Positions 1 through 8,702 of a stretch of 35,743 nt of DNA are shown piece by piece; positions within the stretch are counted from its first letter, which is position 1; every line of letters begins with the position of its first letter. Below the pieces are notes generated by a model. That model worked only from the letters and a program-made list of their open reading frames with translations. It did not search any database and had not been told where the DNA came from. The position numbers and the translations under genes are program-made. This stretch comes from Rudaea sp. (GTDB lineage: Bacteria; Pseudomonadota; Gammaproteobacteria; Xanthomonadales; Rhodanobacteraceae), in the NCBI GenBank assembly GCA_025451955.1, contig JANWJJ010000018.1:1-35743 (forward strand). The letters are read 5' to 3'.

Positions 1-2404
1 CGCCGTTGGCCAATTCATCCAGCGACGATACGGCAAGCTTGTGGCGCAACAAGGATTTCGGCGTCAGCACGATCAGCGGCTTGCGGCAGTCGCGCAACAT
101 CTGCCGGCGCAGCATGTGGAACATTTGCGCGGGCGTGGTCGGCACACAGACCTGCATATTGTGCAGGGCGCACAGTTGCAGGTAACGTTCCAGACGCGCG
201 GAGGAATGTTCCGGTCCCTGGCCTTCGTAGCCATGCGGCAGGAACAGGGCCAGCCCGCACAGGCGTTCCCATTTCGCTTCACCGGAGCTGATGAACTGGT
301 CGATGACGACCTGCGCGCCATTGGCGAAGTCGCCGAACTGGCCTTCCCAGATCGTCAACGTATGCGGATCGGCGGTGGAATAACCGTACTCGAACGCCAT
401 CACCGCTTCTTCGGACAGCAGCGAATCGATCACGGCCACATTTATATCTTTGTGTATTGTGGATAAAGGTACAAAGGTGTGTCCGGTTTTCTGGTCGTGC
501 AGCACGGCGTGACGATGGAAGAAGGTGCCGCGTCCGGAATCCTGACCGACCAGACGCAGGTCGAATCCTTGATCGACCAGGGTCGCATAGGCCAGATTCT
601 CGGCGAAACCCCAGTCCATCGGCTGCGTGCCTGCGGCCATCTTGTGGCGATCGTCGTAGATTTTCGCCACGCGCGGATGCAGGGCGATGTCCGCCGGCGT
701 GTCCAGAATCTTGTGGTTGAGTTCCGCGAGCTTGTCTTTTGCTACCGCGGTCTTTACGACTTGATCAAGTTTACCGGCCAAGTGCCTGGTCCAGTCCACC
801 GCGAACGCATCCTTGAACGCAGGATCGAGATTCGCCACCGGCTGGCCGGCTTCGAGCTTGTTGCGATAGGCATCGACCAACACTTGGGCATCGACGTCGG
901 CGATCACGCCGTCACCCGCCAGGCGTTTGGCGTACAGCTCGCGTGCGGTCGGGCGCGCGCGGATGATCTGGTACATCAGCGGTTGCGTCGCCGCGGGTTC
1001 GTCGGCTTCGTTGTGACCGTGACGGCGATAGCAGACCAGATCGATGACCACATCGCGCTTGAACTTCAAGCGGAAATCGAACGCCAACCGTGCACAGAAA
1101 ATCACCGCTTCCGGGTCATCGCCATTCACATGCAGCACCGGCGCGTTGACCATCTTGGCGACATCGGTGCAGTACAGGGTCGAGCGCGCGTCGTGCGGAT
1201 TGGAAATGGTGAAGCCGATCTGGTTGTTGATGACGATATGGATCGAGCCGCCGACGCCAAAACCGCGCGCCTGCGACATGTTGAGCAACTCCATGTTGAC
1301 GCCCTGACCGGCCAGGGCGGCGTCGCCATGAATCAGCACCGGCAGCACTTGTTCCTGGGCTTCGTCCTTGCGTCGGGTCTGGCGTGCGCGCACGGAACCG
1401 GCCACGACCGGGTTGACGATTTCCAGATGCGACGGATTGAAGGCGAGGGCAAGATGCACGGTATGTTTGGACGTCTTTACGTCCGCGCTGAAACCCATGT
1501 GATATTTCACGTCGCCGGAATGCGCCGGGTCGTCGGTGTGCTCGAACTTGCCTTCGAACTCGGCGAAGAGTTTCTGCGGTGCTTTGCCCAGCGTGTTGAC
1601 CAGCACGTTCAGACGCCCGCGATGGGCCATGCCGATGACCATATCGTGCACACCATCGGCGCCACCACGACGCACGAGTTCATCCAGCAGGGGAATCAGG
1701 CTGTCGCCGCCTTCGAGCGAAAAACGCTTCTGGCCGACATATTTGGTGTGCAGATAGCGTTCCAGACCTTCGGCCTGGGTCAGCAATTCCAGCGTGTGTT
1801 TGCGTTCTTCGGCGCTCAGTCCGAACTTGCCGCCGGCACGTTCGAGTTGTTCGTGCACCCAGCGCCGCTGTTCGACGTGGCTGATGTGCATGAATTCCGC
1901 ACCGATCGTGCTGGCATACGTGGCCTTGAGCAGGGCCAGCAAATCCTTGAGCTTCAACTGCTGGGGTCCGGCCAGCGAGCCGGTGGAAAATTCCGTTTCC
2001 ATATCCGCCGCGGTGAGTCCGTGAAAAGCCAGATCGAGATCGGGCGCCGGCAGCTTCTGCGCCATGCCCAGCGGATCGAGATCGGCGGCGAGGTGGCCGC
2101 GCGAACGATAGGCCGTGACCAGCTTGAGCACCGCGGCTTGTTTTTGCGCCTTGACGTCGCTGGTCGGCGCCGCGACCACGGCATGACCATTGAGTTTTTG
2201 CGCCTGTTCGATGCGCGCGATGGCATCCGAATGCGGCACATCGCCGGCTTCGCGGCCGTGAAAGGTATCGAAGTAGCTGCGCCATTCTGGCGCGACTGCG
2301 TTCGCATCGCGCAGCCAGGTTTCGTACAAAGCCTCGATGAATCCGGCATTGCTGCCGGAAAGCTGGGACGACGCCGCAAATTGCTGGAGAAGACTCGCGC
2401 TCAC
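1..2404 (-). CDS. sucA: 2-oxoglutarate dehydrogenase E1 component, 3' end outside window
   Basis: Thiamine-diphosphate-dependent E1 of the TCA-cycle 2-oxoglutarate dehydrogenase complex, which decarboxylates 2-oxoglutarate and passes succinyl to the E2 lipoyl group. About 801 residues are in the window; the C-terminus lies to the left. Reading the minus strand gives an uninterrupted frame with family landmarks: N-terminal FAASSQLSGSNAGFIEALYE, then MAHRGRLNVLVN, then the cofactor region HGDAALAGQGVNMELLNMSQ and INNQIGFT. I chose GTG at 2404 because the protein from there (VSASLLQQFAASSQ) lines up with the usual SucA N-terminus, and AGG lies 5 bases before it. An in-frame ATG at 2452 would add 16 residues, but a TATAAT box sits 9 bases before that ATG, so transcription would begin almost on it. 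The ~650-residue open frame on the opposite strand is a shadow. Confidence 0.95.
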   Translation of the reverse strand, partial: MSASLLQQFAASSQLSGSNAGFIEALYETWLRDANAVAPEWRSYFDTFHGREAGDVPHSDAIARIEQAQKLNGHAVVAAPTSDVKAQKQAAVLKLVTAYRSRGHLAADLDPLGMAQKLPAPDLDLAFHGLTAADMETEFSTGSLAGPQQLKLKDLLALLKATYASTIGAEFMHISHVEQRRWVHEQLERAGGKFGLSAEERKHTLELLTQAEGLERYLHTKYVGQKRFSLEGGDSLIPLLDELVRRGGADGVHDMVIGMAHRGRLNVLVNTLGKAPQKLFAEFEGKFEHTDDPAHSGDVKYHMGFSADVKTSKHTVHLALAFNPSHLEIVNPVVAGSVRARQTRRKDEAQEQVLPVLIHGDAALAGQGVNMELLNMSQARGFGVGGSIHIVINNQIGFTISNPHDARSTLYCTDVAKMVNAPVLHVNGDDPEAVIFCARLAFDFRLKFKRDVVIDLVCYRRHGHNEADEPAATQPLMYQIIRARPTARELYAKRLAGDGVIADVDAQVLVDAYRNKLEAGQPVANLDPAFKDAFAVDWTRHLAGKLDQVVKTAVAKDKLAELNHKILDTPADIALHPRVAKIYDDRHKMAAGTQPMDWGFAENLAYATLVDQGFDLRLVGQDSGRGTFFHRHAVLHDQKTGHTFVPLSTIHKDINVAVIDSLLSEEAVMAFEYGYSTADPHTLTIWEGQFGDFANGAQVVIDQFISSGEAKWERLCGLALFLPHGYEGQGPEHSSARLERYLQLCALHNMQVCVPTTPAQMFHMLRRQMLRDCRKPLIVLTPKSLLRHKLAVSSLDELANG

Positions 2405-2461
2405 ATTGACCTGCCGGAACGGTGAAGACGCGCCTGCGAGTGGCGGACGCATGAACTGCGA

Positions 2462-2467
2462 ATTATA
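2462..2467 (-). promoter_or_regulatory. candidate -10 box of sucA
   Basis: A perfect TATAAT reads on the minus strand at 2467 to 2462. No convincing -35 hexamer is visible 16-18 bases upstream. The predicted transcript start, about 2455, leaves roughly 50 bases before the preferred GTG start at 2404 and almost none before the ATG at 2452. Confidence 0.5.
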
Positions 2468-2563
2468 CGCGGAACATGCTGCGCTGCGACAGCGGCGACC
2501 AATCGGATAAACTCGCGCCGACACACAGGCGGTTCACTTTCCTTCGCGGATAGACAAGCGCAC

Positions 2564-4792
2564 ATGACTCGCGACGCCATCACGCCGATTACCGTGATCG
2601 CCATGCTGCTGCTGGGTTGTCAGACCAAGGCGCTGGCGGCGGACGCCGGCAGTTCTGCCCAGCCTGCCACGACGCTGGAAAAGGTCGTCGTCACGGCGCA
2701 GAAGCGCGATGAGGATGCGCAGAAAGTCGGCGTTGCGTTGTCGGTGGTGCCTGGCGCGGCGCTGGCGGAAAAGGCCGTGGTCAACGTCAACGATCTGCAA
2801 TATGTCACGCCGAGTCTGGAAGTCGAGCCGGCATTCGGGTCGAGCCAGGCCGAGTTCCGTCTGCGCGGTGTCGGTTTCGTCGATTACATGGCCAACAATT
2901 CCTCGCCGGTCGAAGTCACCGTCGATGGCGTCGCCTATGCGTTTCCGATCCAGACCCAGGGCCTGCTGTTTGATCTGGATCGCGTCGAAATTCTGCGCGG
3001 ACCGCAGGGTACCCTCTACGGCCTCAACACCACCGGCGGCGCGATCAATTTCATCACGAATCAGCCGACCGGCGAAACGCATTACGGTTTTCGTGCGGAT
3101 TATGGCAACGACGCGGCGCTGAATGCGGAAGGTTACGTTTCCGGCTCCTTGAGCGACGACTTGCGCGGGCGCTTGTCCATCGCCACTGCGCAAGGCGGCG
3201 CGTGGCAGCACAACCGCCTGACCGGCCAAAATCTCGGTGACAACGACAACGTCGCACTGCGCGCGCAACTGGATTGGGACGCGACGCCGTGGCTGAATTT
3301 CCACGGCAGCGTGCATTCGGCCAGCGACAAATCCGACGAACAAGGTCTGTATCTGTTCGCGCCGTTCAAGCCGGCGGATGGCGGTCCGATCATTCCCGCC
3401 GATACCGATCACACAGCGACTGGTTGGGGCCTGCGCGCGGCGTTCGCGTCACTGATTGGATTGCCGGCGGATGCGAAACCCGGCCGCAATAATCGCAACG
3501 ATGGCGCCGATCTGCGCGCGGTCGCGGAATTCGACAACATGCAATTGACCAGCATCACCGCGGTCAACACCCTGCTGAGACGCGAATACGGCGATTACGA
3601 CGCCAGCCAATACGCCGAGTCGGATCAATTCTTCCACAGCAACCTGCGCACGGTTTCGCAGGAACTGCGCCTGCAATCGACAACGGTCGGTTCGCTGAGC
3701 TGGCTCACTGGTCTGTATTGGTCGCGGCAAACGCTCAAGGAGCGCTCGTACGAGGATTTCACCGATCGCCTCGGCGGCGATCTGTTGACCGGTTATCGGC
3801 AGACCGGCCAATCGCTCGGCGTATTCGGTCAGGCCGATTACCAAGTCAACGACCGCTGGAAGGCGACGCTCGGCCTGCGTTACGAACACGAAACCCGCGA
3901 TTTGACGGATTTCACCACACGCTTTATCGATCCGCCGATTGTGTTCGTCGGCCCGCTGGATCGTTCGCTGGCCTCGTCCGGACCGTCGGGGAAAATCGCG
4001 CTCGACTACACACCGTGGGCGGACACGCTGTTCTATGCCAGCATCAGCCGCGGCATGAAATCCGGCGGTTTCACTGCGCACAATGCGACGGATGCCTCGG
4101 CTGTGAACATGTTCCGACCCGAAGTGCTGATTGCGTATGAAACCGGTTTCAAGACCGATATTTCGCCAACGCTGCGCTTCAACGGCGCGCTGTTTCACTA
4201 TGACTATCGCGATCAGCAAGTGCTGGCGGCGCTGCTCGAGCCGCTGTCGCAGTCACTGGTCGGCACCTTCGTCAACGCGCCGAAATCCGAAATCAACGGC
4301 GGCGAACTGGAACTGGACTGGCAGCCGGCCACAGGTGTGAAAATCAGCCAGTACGTTGGCTACAAGACAGGAAAGTATACAAGTAGCTTTGTGACCTACG
4401 ATAGCCAGGCCTCGCTCGCCGCGGGCAAGAATGTGTACGAGGATTACAACGGCCAAGCTTTGAGTTTTCCCAAGGCCAGTTACGGCGGCAGTCTGGCGTG
4501 GACGTTCGATGTCGGAAATTACTCCGTCACCGCCGACGCCAACTACAGTTACCGCGATCGTTACAGCCAGTTATTGCTGCTCGGTCCCGGCTACACGCTC
4601 GATTCGTACTGGCTGGCCAATGCCAACCTGAGCCTGACCCCGCACGGATCGCGCTGGAGCTTCGGTCTATGGGGCCGCAATATCTTCAACACCCGTTACG
4701 ACCTCACGCGCAATTTCTTCCTGCCCGGCACCGATGTCGCGGCAGCCGGGCGGCCGGTCAGTTACGGCGTGCGCGTCAGTTATCGCTATTGA
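2564..4792 (+). CDS. TonB-dependent outer-membrane receptor
   Basis: Outer-membrane 22-strand barrel receptor of 742 residues that imports a ligand using TonB energy. Residues 1-26 look like a Sec signal peptide ending in an ALA-like site. A TonB-box-like LEKVVVTA lies at about 39-46, followed by a plug domain at about 50-170 with DLQYVTPSL, LRGVG, VDGVAYAF and VEILRGPQGTLYG. The rest is barrel with alternating aromatic strands, and the protein ends in a terminal Tyr (VSYRY), as barrels recognised by BAM do. The family resembles the 'iron complex' receptors whose mature N-terminus contains VVTAQKR, but nothing shows the ligand. No partner transporter or TonB gene is adjacent. It is divergent from sucA and convergent with the GNAT gene (15-base gap). 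The LLLGC in the signal region is not treated as a lipobox. Confidence 0.93.
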   Translation: MTRDAITPITVIAMLLLGCQTKALAADAGSSAQPATTLEKVVVTAQKRDEDAQKVGVALSVVPGAALAEKAVVNVNDLQYVTPSLEVEPAFGSSQAEFRLRGVGFVDYMANNSSPVEVTVDGVAYAFPIQTQGLLFDLDRVEILRGPQGTLYGLNTTGGAINFITNQPTGETHYGFRADYGNDAALNAEGYVSGSLSDDLRGRLSIATAQGGAWQHNRLTGQNLGDNDNVALRAQLDWDATPWLNFHGSVHSASDKSDEQGLYLFAPFKPADGGPIIPADTDHTATGWGLRAAFASLIGLPADAKPGRNNRNDGADLRAVAEFDNMQLTSITAVNTLLRREYGDYDASQYAESDQFFHSNLRTVSQELRLQSTTVGSLSWLTGLYWSRQTLKERSYEDFTDRLGGDLLTGYRQTGQSLGVFGQADYQVNDRWKATLGLRYEHETRDLTDFTTRFIDPPIVFVGPLDRSLASSGPSGKIALDYTPWADTLFYASISRGMKSGGFTAHNATDASAVNMFRPEVLIAYETGFKTDISPTLRFNGALFHYDYRDQQVLAALLEPLSQSLVGTFVNAPKSEINGGELELDWQPATGVKISQYVGYKTGKYTSSFVTYDSQASLAAGKNVYEDYNGQALSFPKASYGGSLAWTFDVGNYSVTADANYSYRDRYSQLLLLGPGYTLDSYWLANANLSLTPHGSRWSFGLWGRNIFNTRYDLTRNFFLPGTDVAAAGRPVSYGVRVSYRY

Positions 4793-4807
4793 CGCGGCGG
4801 GCAGCGC

Positions 4808-5770
4808 TCACAACGCCAGTTGGCGCAATTCGTCGCTGACTTCCGACCGTTCCCAGGCCTGGTTGAAAAGTTCCAATAACTGCGCGTGTTTGCCGGGTGC
4901 GTAGTTCACGACTTCGCCCTCGTAGCGGTTGCCGAGCACGCGAAAATAATAGCCGCGCGTGTCGTTGAGCAGAAAGGCGCTCGGGTACTGCAAATCGTTT
5001 TCCTGCACCGGCGTGCGGAAGGCGAATACGCTGGTCAGGCGTTGGGCGAGTGCGATCAAACGATGACCGTTGCGTGCGGGTTTCCATGGTTCCTGCACGA
5101 TGATGCGAACGCTGGCGCCACGACCGGTAATGCCGAGACGTTTGAGTGCCTCCAGCATCGGTTCGGCATCGAGCAGTGCCGGGTCGAGGTCGCGGGTATA
5201 AATACACAATTCCCGTTTTGCATCGCCGACGAGGCGCAGCACTTCGGTCAGCGCTTGCTCGCGCGATTCGATCACGATGCTGCGCACCTCGGGTTTCGGC
5301 GGCGGACCGCGGCGCTCGGGCAAGTCGTTCGGTGCGAGTTCGTGGCGCATATGGAAATGCTTGATGCCGCATTCGACGAACTCGTCGCCGTAGACAGTGA
5401 AGCCGAATTTTTCGTAGAACCGCACGGCGTGGGTTTGTGCGTGCAATTCGACTGCCGGATACGCCAGCGCGCGCGCCTGCTCGATCAGGGTGTTGAGAAT
5501 GGCTGCGCCGATTTGTTTGCCGCGCCAGTCGCTCAGTACCGCCATGCGGCCAATGACGGTTTTTGGCGTCAGTCGGCCGGTGCCGATCGGATTACCTGCC
5601 AGATCGCGCGCTAGTACGTGACGCGAGATCGCATCGAACTCGTCGCGTTCGTCCTCGCGCGGCACCGCTTGCTCGATGACGAATACCTGTTCGCGCACGG
5701 CAAGGCAGGCGCCGCGATCGATGTCATTGTTCCAATCGGCGATTTCGATGCTGAAGTCGGTGGGAATCAT
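4808..5770 (-). CDS. GNAT N-acetyltransferase fused to a PLD-like C-terminal domain
   Basis: A 320-residue two-domain protein. Residues about 1-150 are a GNAT acyltransferase of the ElaA-like kind: LAVREQVFVIEQ near the start, then IGRMAVLSDWRGKQIGAAIL, which supplies the acetyl-CoA-binding segment, and AVRFYEKFGF near the domain end. After a Pro-rich linker (ERRGPPPKPE), residues about 165-320 (SREQALTEVLRLVGDAKREL, LCIYTRDLDPALL, VNYAPGKHAQLLELFNQAWE) look like a phospholipase-D-type fold without HKD motifs; I believe it is the DUF7931-type domain but cannot check. The ATG at 5770 overlaps the roxA stop by four bases (ATGA), which decides the start over a 73-residue longer open frame and implies translational coupling. 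Its substrate is unknown. Confidence 0.88.
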   Translation of the reverse strand: MIPTDFSIEIADWNNDIDRGACLAVREQVFVIEQAVPREDERDEFDAISRHVLARDLAGNPIGTGRLTPKTVIGRMAVLSDWRGKQIGAAILNTLIEQARALAYPAVELHAQTHAVRFYEKFGFTVYGDEFVECGIKHFHMRHELAPNDLPERRGPPPKPEVRSIVIESREQALTEVLRLVGDAKRELCIYTRDLDPALLDAEPMLEALKRLGITGRGASVRIIVQEPWKPARNGHRLIALAQRLTSVFAFRTPVQENDLQYPSAFLLNDTRGYYFRVLGNRYEGEVVNYAPGKHAQLLELFNQAWERSEVSDELRQLAL

Positions 5771-6966
5771 GGCGCAGGATTGTATCGTCCGCCGTGGGAT
5801 GCAGTCAGCGCCCAATGCCCGGCGTTGACCAGATCGGTTATGGTTTGCAATCCCGTTTTTCCCATGTGCTGCTGCAACTCGATACCAGCAATCTCGCGCT
5901 CGCCCGCGATCAGGCGCGCGAGCGCGAGCGGGCAGGCGTGCGCGTGACCGGCGGCGAACAGCAGGGCGCCGTGTCCGTGCTGCGTCCACGCCATGCGACT
6001 CCAGGGATTGCGCATAAGTCGCGTGGTGGGTAATTTCGCAGCCAGTTGTGCCGCTGTCAGCAGTCGTGTTCGTGGCGCCGCTTCATGCGCGGCGCGGTAG
6101 CGCGTGATGAAACAGCCGAACCAGCGTGCCAGTTTTGCATTATCCACATTGGAAAAATGCGGCATCGCGGCACGCACACGATGAAGTGCGTCGTTGTCGA
6201 TCTCGCCGGAGTTTTTAACCGGCGCCAGATCCGCATCGACATAACGCTGATCCTCACCCATTGCATCCGCCAAGTGTTCGGCGAAATCCAGCAACAATTC
6301 CGCCTGCGACGGCGCACGCATGCCGACCGAGAACGTCATGCATTCGCCTACAGCCGTGCCTTCATGCGGCACGCCGGGCGGCAAATACAAGGCATCGCCG
6401 GGGCTGAGCACCCATTCGTGCGTCGGGGCGAAATCGCGCAACAGTTTCAGATCGGAATCGGCGCGGAATTCCTGCGGCGCCGTCGCGTCGGTGCTGATCC
6501 GCCAGCGCCGCGGGCCGCGCGCCTGCACGAGAAAAACGTCGTATTGATCCACGTGCGGCCCGACTCCACCGCCGTCGGTTGCATAGCTGACCATCACGTC
6601 GTCGATGCGCCACGACGGCAAGAAACTGAAATGATCGAGCAGGGCGGCAACATCCGCGTCCCACTTGTCGACGTCCTGAACCAGCAGCGTCCAGTTCTGT
6701 TTGCCGAGCTTGGCGAAATCGGCTTCGGCGAATGGTCCGGTGCGCAGCGTCCAGCGGTCGCGCTTCGGGTCGCGCACGACGATGCGCGAAAGCGCCATTT
6801 CCTCGCAGGCCAGCCCGGCCAGGTCTTCTGGCGTAATGGCCTTGTGGAATTGTGGAAAGGCACTGCGGATCAGTAGCGGATGTTTTTGCCAGTGGTCGCG
6901 CAGGAAACGGGCGGCCGGCATGCCGAGGGGCTTGCCGGGCCGGGCGAAAGCCTCGATTACCGTCAT
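5767..6966 (-). CDS. roxA: ribosomal oxygenase, uL16 arginine 3-hydroxylase (RoxA/YcfD family)
   Basis: A 399-residue JmjC/cupin Fe(II) and 2-oxoglutarate-dependent oxygenase. E. coli YcfD/RoxA hydroxylates an arginine of ribosomal protein uL16. The facial triad is visible as H138-x-D140 in the segment GPHVDQYDVFLVQ, plus H201 in YLPPGVPHEGTAV. Further family segments are QDVDKWDADVAALL and LPSWRIDDVMVSYA. The C-terminal winged-helix part is present and the length is close to the family's. Its ATG at 6966 overlaps the stop of the upstream vapC by four bases, and its stop overlaps the GNAT start in the same way, so it sits inside a tightly coupled four-gene unit. The fold assignment is firm; the uL16 substrate is inferred from the family. 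Confidence 0.92.
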   Translation of the reverse strand: MTVIEAFARPGKPLGMPAARFLRDHWQKHPLLIRSAFPQFHKAITPEDLAGLACEEMALSRIVVRDPKRDRWTLRTGPFAEADFAKLGKQNWTLLVQDVDKWDADVAALLDHFSFLPSWRIDDVMVSYATDGGGVGPHVDQYDVFLVQARGPRRWRISTDATAPQEFRADSDLKLLRDFAPTHEWVLSPGDALYLPPGVPHEGTAVGECMTFSVGMRAPSQAELLLDFAEHLADAMGEDQRYVDADLAPVKNSGEIDNDALHRVRAAMPHFSNVDNAKLARWFGCFITRYRAAHEAAPRTRLLTAAQLAAKLPTTRLMRNPWSRMAWTQHGHGALLFAAGHAHACPLALARLIAGEREIAGIELQQHMGKTGLQTITDLVNAGHWALTASHGGRYNPAP

Positions 6967-7382
6967 TCGAAAACCCTTCCGCCGGCCTTGCGCATGGCGG
7001 CGACCAATTGCCGGTCGAAGCTGGCCAGCCGCGCGTCGCTGCGCAGCGCCAGTTCGAGGTAGACGGCGTCGTAAACCGACAACGTGAAGCGGCGCGCCAG
7101 TTGGAGAGCGATGTCACGCCGCGCCGGCATGGGCGCCGAATCGGTTTCGATCGGAAGTGCGCCGAGGCGCGTGAGGAAATCTGCCGATTGCGCTTCGCTG
7201 GCGACCTTGCGCCGCTCCGCGACGACCAGTGCGTTGCAGATTTCGCTGTGCCAGAGAACCGGCACCAAGGCGCCATCTTCCCCGAGTGCATCCAGCATGG
7301 CGTCGGCGCGTTTGCGTTCGGTCTTGTCGTCGCGCCCGAACAGCCACGCCAAAGCAGCCGAGGCGTCGAGAATCACCGTCAC
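6963..7382 (-). CDS. vapC: VapC-type PIN-domain toxin (module 1)
   Basis: A 139-residue PIN-domain ribonuclease, the likely toxin of a type II toxin-antitoxin pair. All four acidic metal-site residues are visible: D6 (VILDASAALAW), E47 (WHSEICNAL), D105 (SVYDAVYLELA) and D123 (RLASFDRQL). The start is GTG at 7382, which overlaps the antitoxin stop (GTGA). The longer open frame running up to 7697 only reads through the antitoxin gene in another frame. The toxin stop overlaps the roxA ATG. PIN toxins of this group cleave RNA such as initiator tRNA or rRNA; the target here is unknown. Confidence 0.9.
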   Translation of the reverse strand: MTVILDASAALAWLFGRDDKTERKRADAMLDALGEDGALVPVLWHSEICNALVVAERRKVASEAQSADFLTRLGALPIETDSAPMPARRDIALQLARRFTLSVYDAVYLELALRSDARLASFDRQLVAAMRKAGGRVFE

Positions 7383-7621
7383 TTGCGGCCCTCGTTGATC
7401 CACGCACGCACCGACTGACCGGTCGGAACGCGCAGTTTCGGCAGGGCGCGCATCGCGGCGATCGCGGCTTGGCGGTCGACGCGGCCGGCGGCGGCGCTCG
7501 GAACCAGATCGGCCACCGGCCGGCCGTGCAAGGTGATGGTATACGCGCGCCCCTTGCCGATCTCGCGCAGCAGCTTGGGCAAATGCGTCTTGGCTTCGTA
7601 GGAACCGATTTCCGGGTGCAT
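7379..7621 (-). CDS. Phd/YefM-type antitoxin (module 1)
   Basis: An 80-residue antitoxin. The N-terminus IGSYEAKTHLPKLLREIGKG followed by YTITLHGRPVADLVPS is characteristic of the prevent-host-death (Phd/YefM) DNA-binding fold. The C-terminal tail (residues about 50-80) would wrap the PIN toxin. I chose ATG at 7621, with GGA 7 bases upstream; a TTG at 7633 would add four residues. It probably neutralises the downstream VapC and autoregulates the unit. A TAAAAT -10 candidate lies about 33 bases upstream. Confidence 0.87.
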   Translation of the reverse strand: MHPEIGSYEAKTHLPKLLREIGKGRAYTITLHGRPVADLVPSAAAGRVDRQAAIAAMRALPKLRVPTGQSVRAWINEGRK

Positions 7622-7653
7622 GGCGAATTCCAATCTGGTCGGAAGACTGGTCT

Positions 7654-7659
7654 ATTTTA
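7654..7659 (-). promoter_or_regulatory. candidate -10 box before the vapBC-roxA-GNAT unit
   Basis: TAAAAT reads on the minus strand at 7659 to 7654, between the histidine-kinase stop (7704) and the antitoxin ATG (7621). It would give a leader of about 25 bases. No clear -35 hexamer is seen, so an autoregulated weak promoter or an activator-dependent one are both possible. Confidence 0.35.
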
Positions 7660-7703
7660 GCATGAACTACGGCACGTCTCGCGGTTCTGGCTCGCATTGG
7701 TTG

Positions 7704-8702
7704 TCACACCGCCTGTCGCAACAGCACATGCAGCCGTGTGCCGCGTGCATCGCTCGTCGTCCGCATCGCGCCGGAAAGCGCCAGGACGCGGTCGCGCATG
7801 CCTTGCAAACCGTGGCCGCTGCGCGACGCGGCTGTCACATCGGCGATACCGATGCCATCGTCGCGCAAGTCGAGAATTGCGAGCGCCATTGTCCCGCGCA
7901 CGCCCACGCGCAGGCGCGCGCCGAAACGCGTCGCGCGGGCATGCCGCACCGTGTTCGTCGCCGCTTCCTGCACGATGCGCCAGATCGCGATTTGCGTAGC
8001 CTCGTCCAGCGCCGCGATCAATGCGGGATCGCCGTACAAGTCGAACTCGTGGCGCAGTCCGGCGCGTTCGACCAGGTCGTGCTGCGGCCCTTCGCGCAGG
8101 GCGCGCACCAGGCCGAACTCGTCCAGTACTGGCGGGCGCAGCGAATCCATCAGCCCGCGCACCGAGCGGCGCATGGTGGCGAGGATGTCGTAGATCGATG
8201 TGGTCACGTCGCCGAGTTGCCTGGCGTTCAGTCGTTCCGCAGCGAGCTTCACGCGCGTGTGCACGGCGGTGAGATTCTGGCCGAGTTCGTCGTGGATTTC
8301 CGCGGCGATGCGGCGGCGCTGTTCTTCTTCCAGTCGCAGGTTGCGTTGCGCGGCGTCGCGCAGCGCGACGCTGGCATCCTGCAATTCGCGGTTGCGCGCC
8401 GACACTTGCTCGCTGGTTTCACGCTGCGCGTCCATCGCCGCACCGAGCAGCAGCGCGGCCATGCTGCCCAGAGCAAACAGCATGTGCGTGGTCGCGCGTG
8501 CATTGGGGATGTCCCAGTGGCCGATATGGATAGGCGCCAACGCCAGCCCGATCAAACTGATCGACACGGCAGCACCGCGCCAGCCGTAGCGATAGCCGAT
8601 GTACAGCACGGGCAGCAAGACCAATACGCGTGAGTAATCGCCGATCATCGGATCGGCATTGACGAGATTGAGCCAAGCGATGAGCGCCAACGGCAATACC
8701 AA
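7704..8702 (-). CDS. sensor histidine kinase, N-terminally truncated (partial MASE1-like sensor)
   Basis: The kinase end is intact: a HisKA_3 phosphoacceptor segment with its histidine (RRRIAAEIHDELGQNL), then an ATPase domain with IVQEAATNTVRHARA (N-box), RDDGIGI (G1) and GHGLQGMRDR (G2). This is the NarX/DesK class. Four hydrophobic segments precede it and resemble only the last part of a MASE1 sensor (PVLYIGYRYGWRGAAVSISL). MASE1 normally spans about 300 residues, so roughly 200 appear missing. The frame continues upstream of the TTG at 8702 without a plausible start and runs straight into response-regulator sequence on the other strand. The coordinates mark the first possible initiator, not a convincing one. 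No ribosome-binding site supports it. Confidence 0.75.
   Translation of the reverse strand: MVLPLALIAWLNLVNADPMIGDYSRVLVLLPVLYIGYRYGWRGAAVSISLIGLALAPIHIGHWDIPNARATTHMLFALGSMAALLLGAAMDAQRETSEQVSARNRELQDASVALRDAAQRNLRLEEEQRRRIAAEIHDELGQNLTAVHTRVKLAAERLNARQLGDVTTSIYDILATMRRSVRGLMDSLRPPVLDEFGLVRALREGPQHDLVERAGLRHEFDLYGDPALIAALDEATQIAIWRIVQEAATNTVRHARATRFGARLRVGVRGTMALAILDLRDDGIGIADVTAASRSGHGLQGMRDRVLALSGAMRTTSDARGTRLHVLLRQAV

Noticed and set aside
479-2425. 648-codon open frame on the plus strand
   Set aside because: It is antisense to sucA, which has unmistakable homology on the minus strand; long antisense frames are common in GC-rich coding DNA.
2564-2650. Lipobox-like LLLGC in the TonB-dependent receptor leader
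   Set aside because: TonB-dependent receptors are outer-membrane barrels processed by signal peptidase I; an ALA-like site follows, so the Cys is probably incidental.
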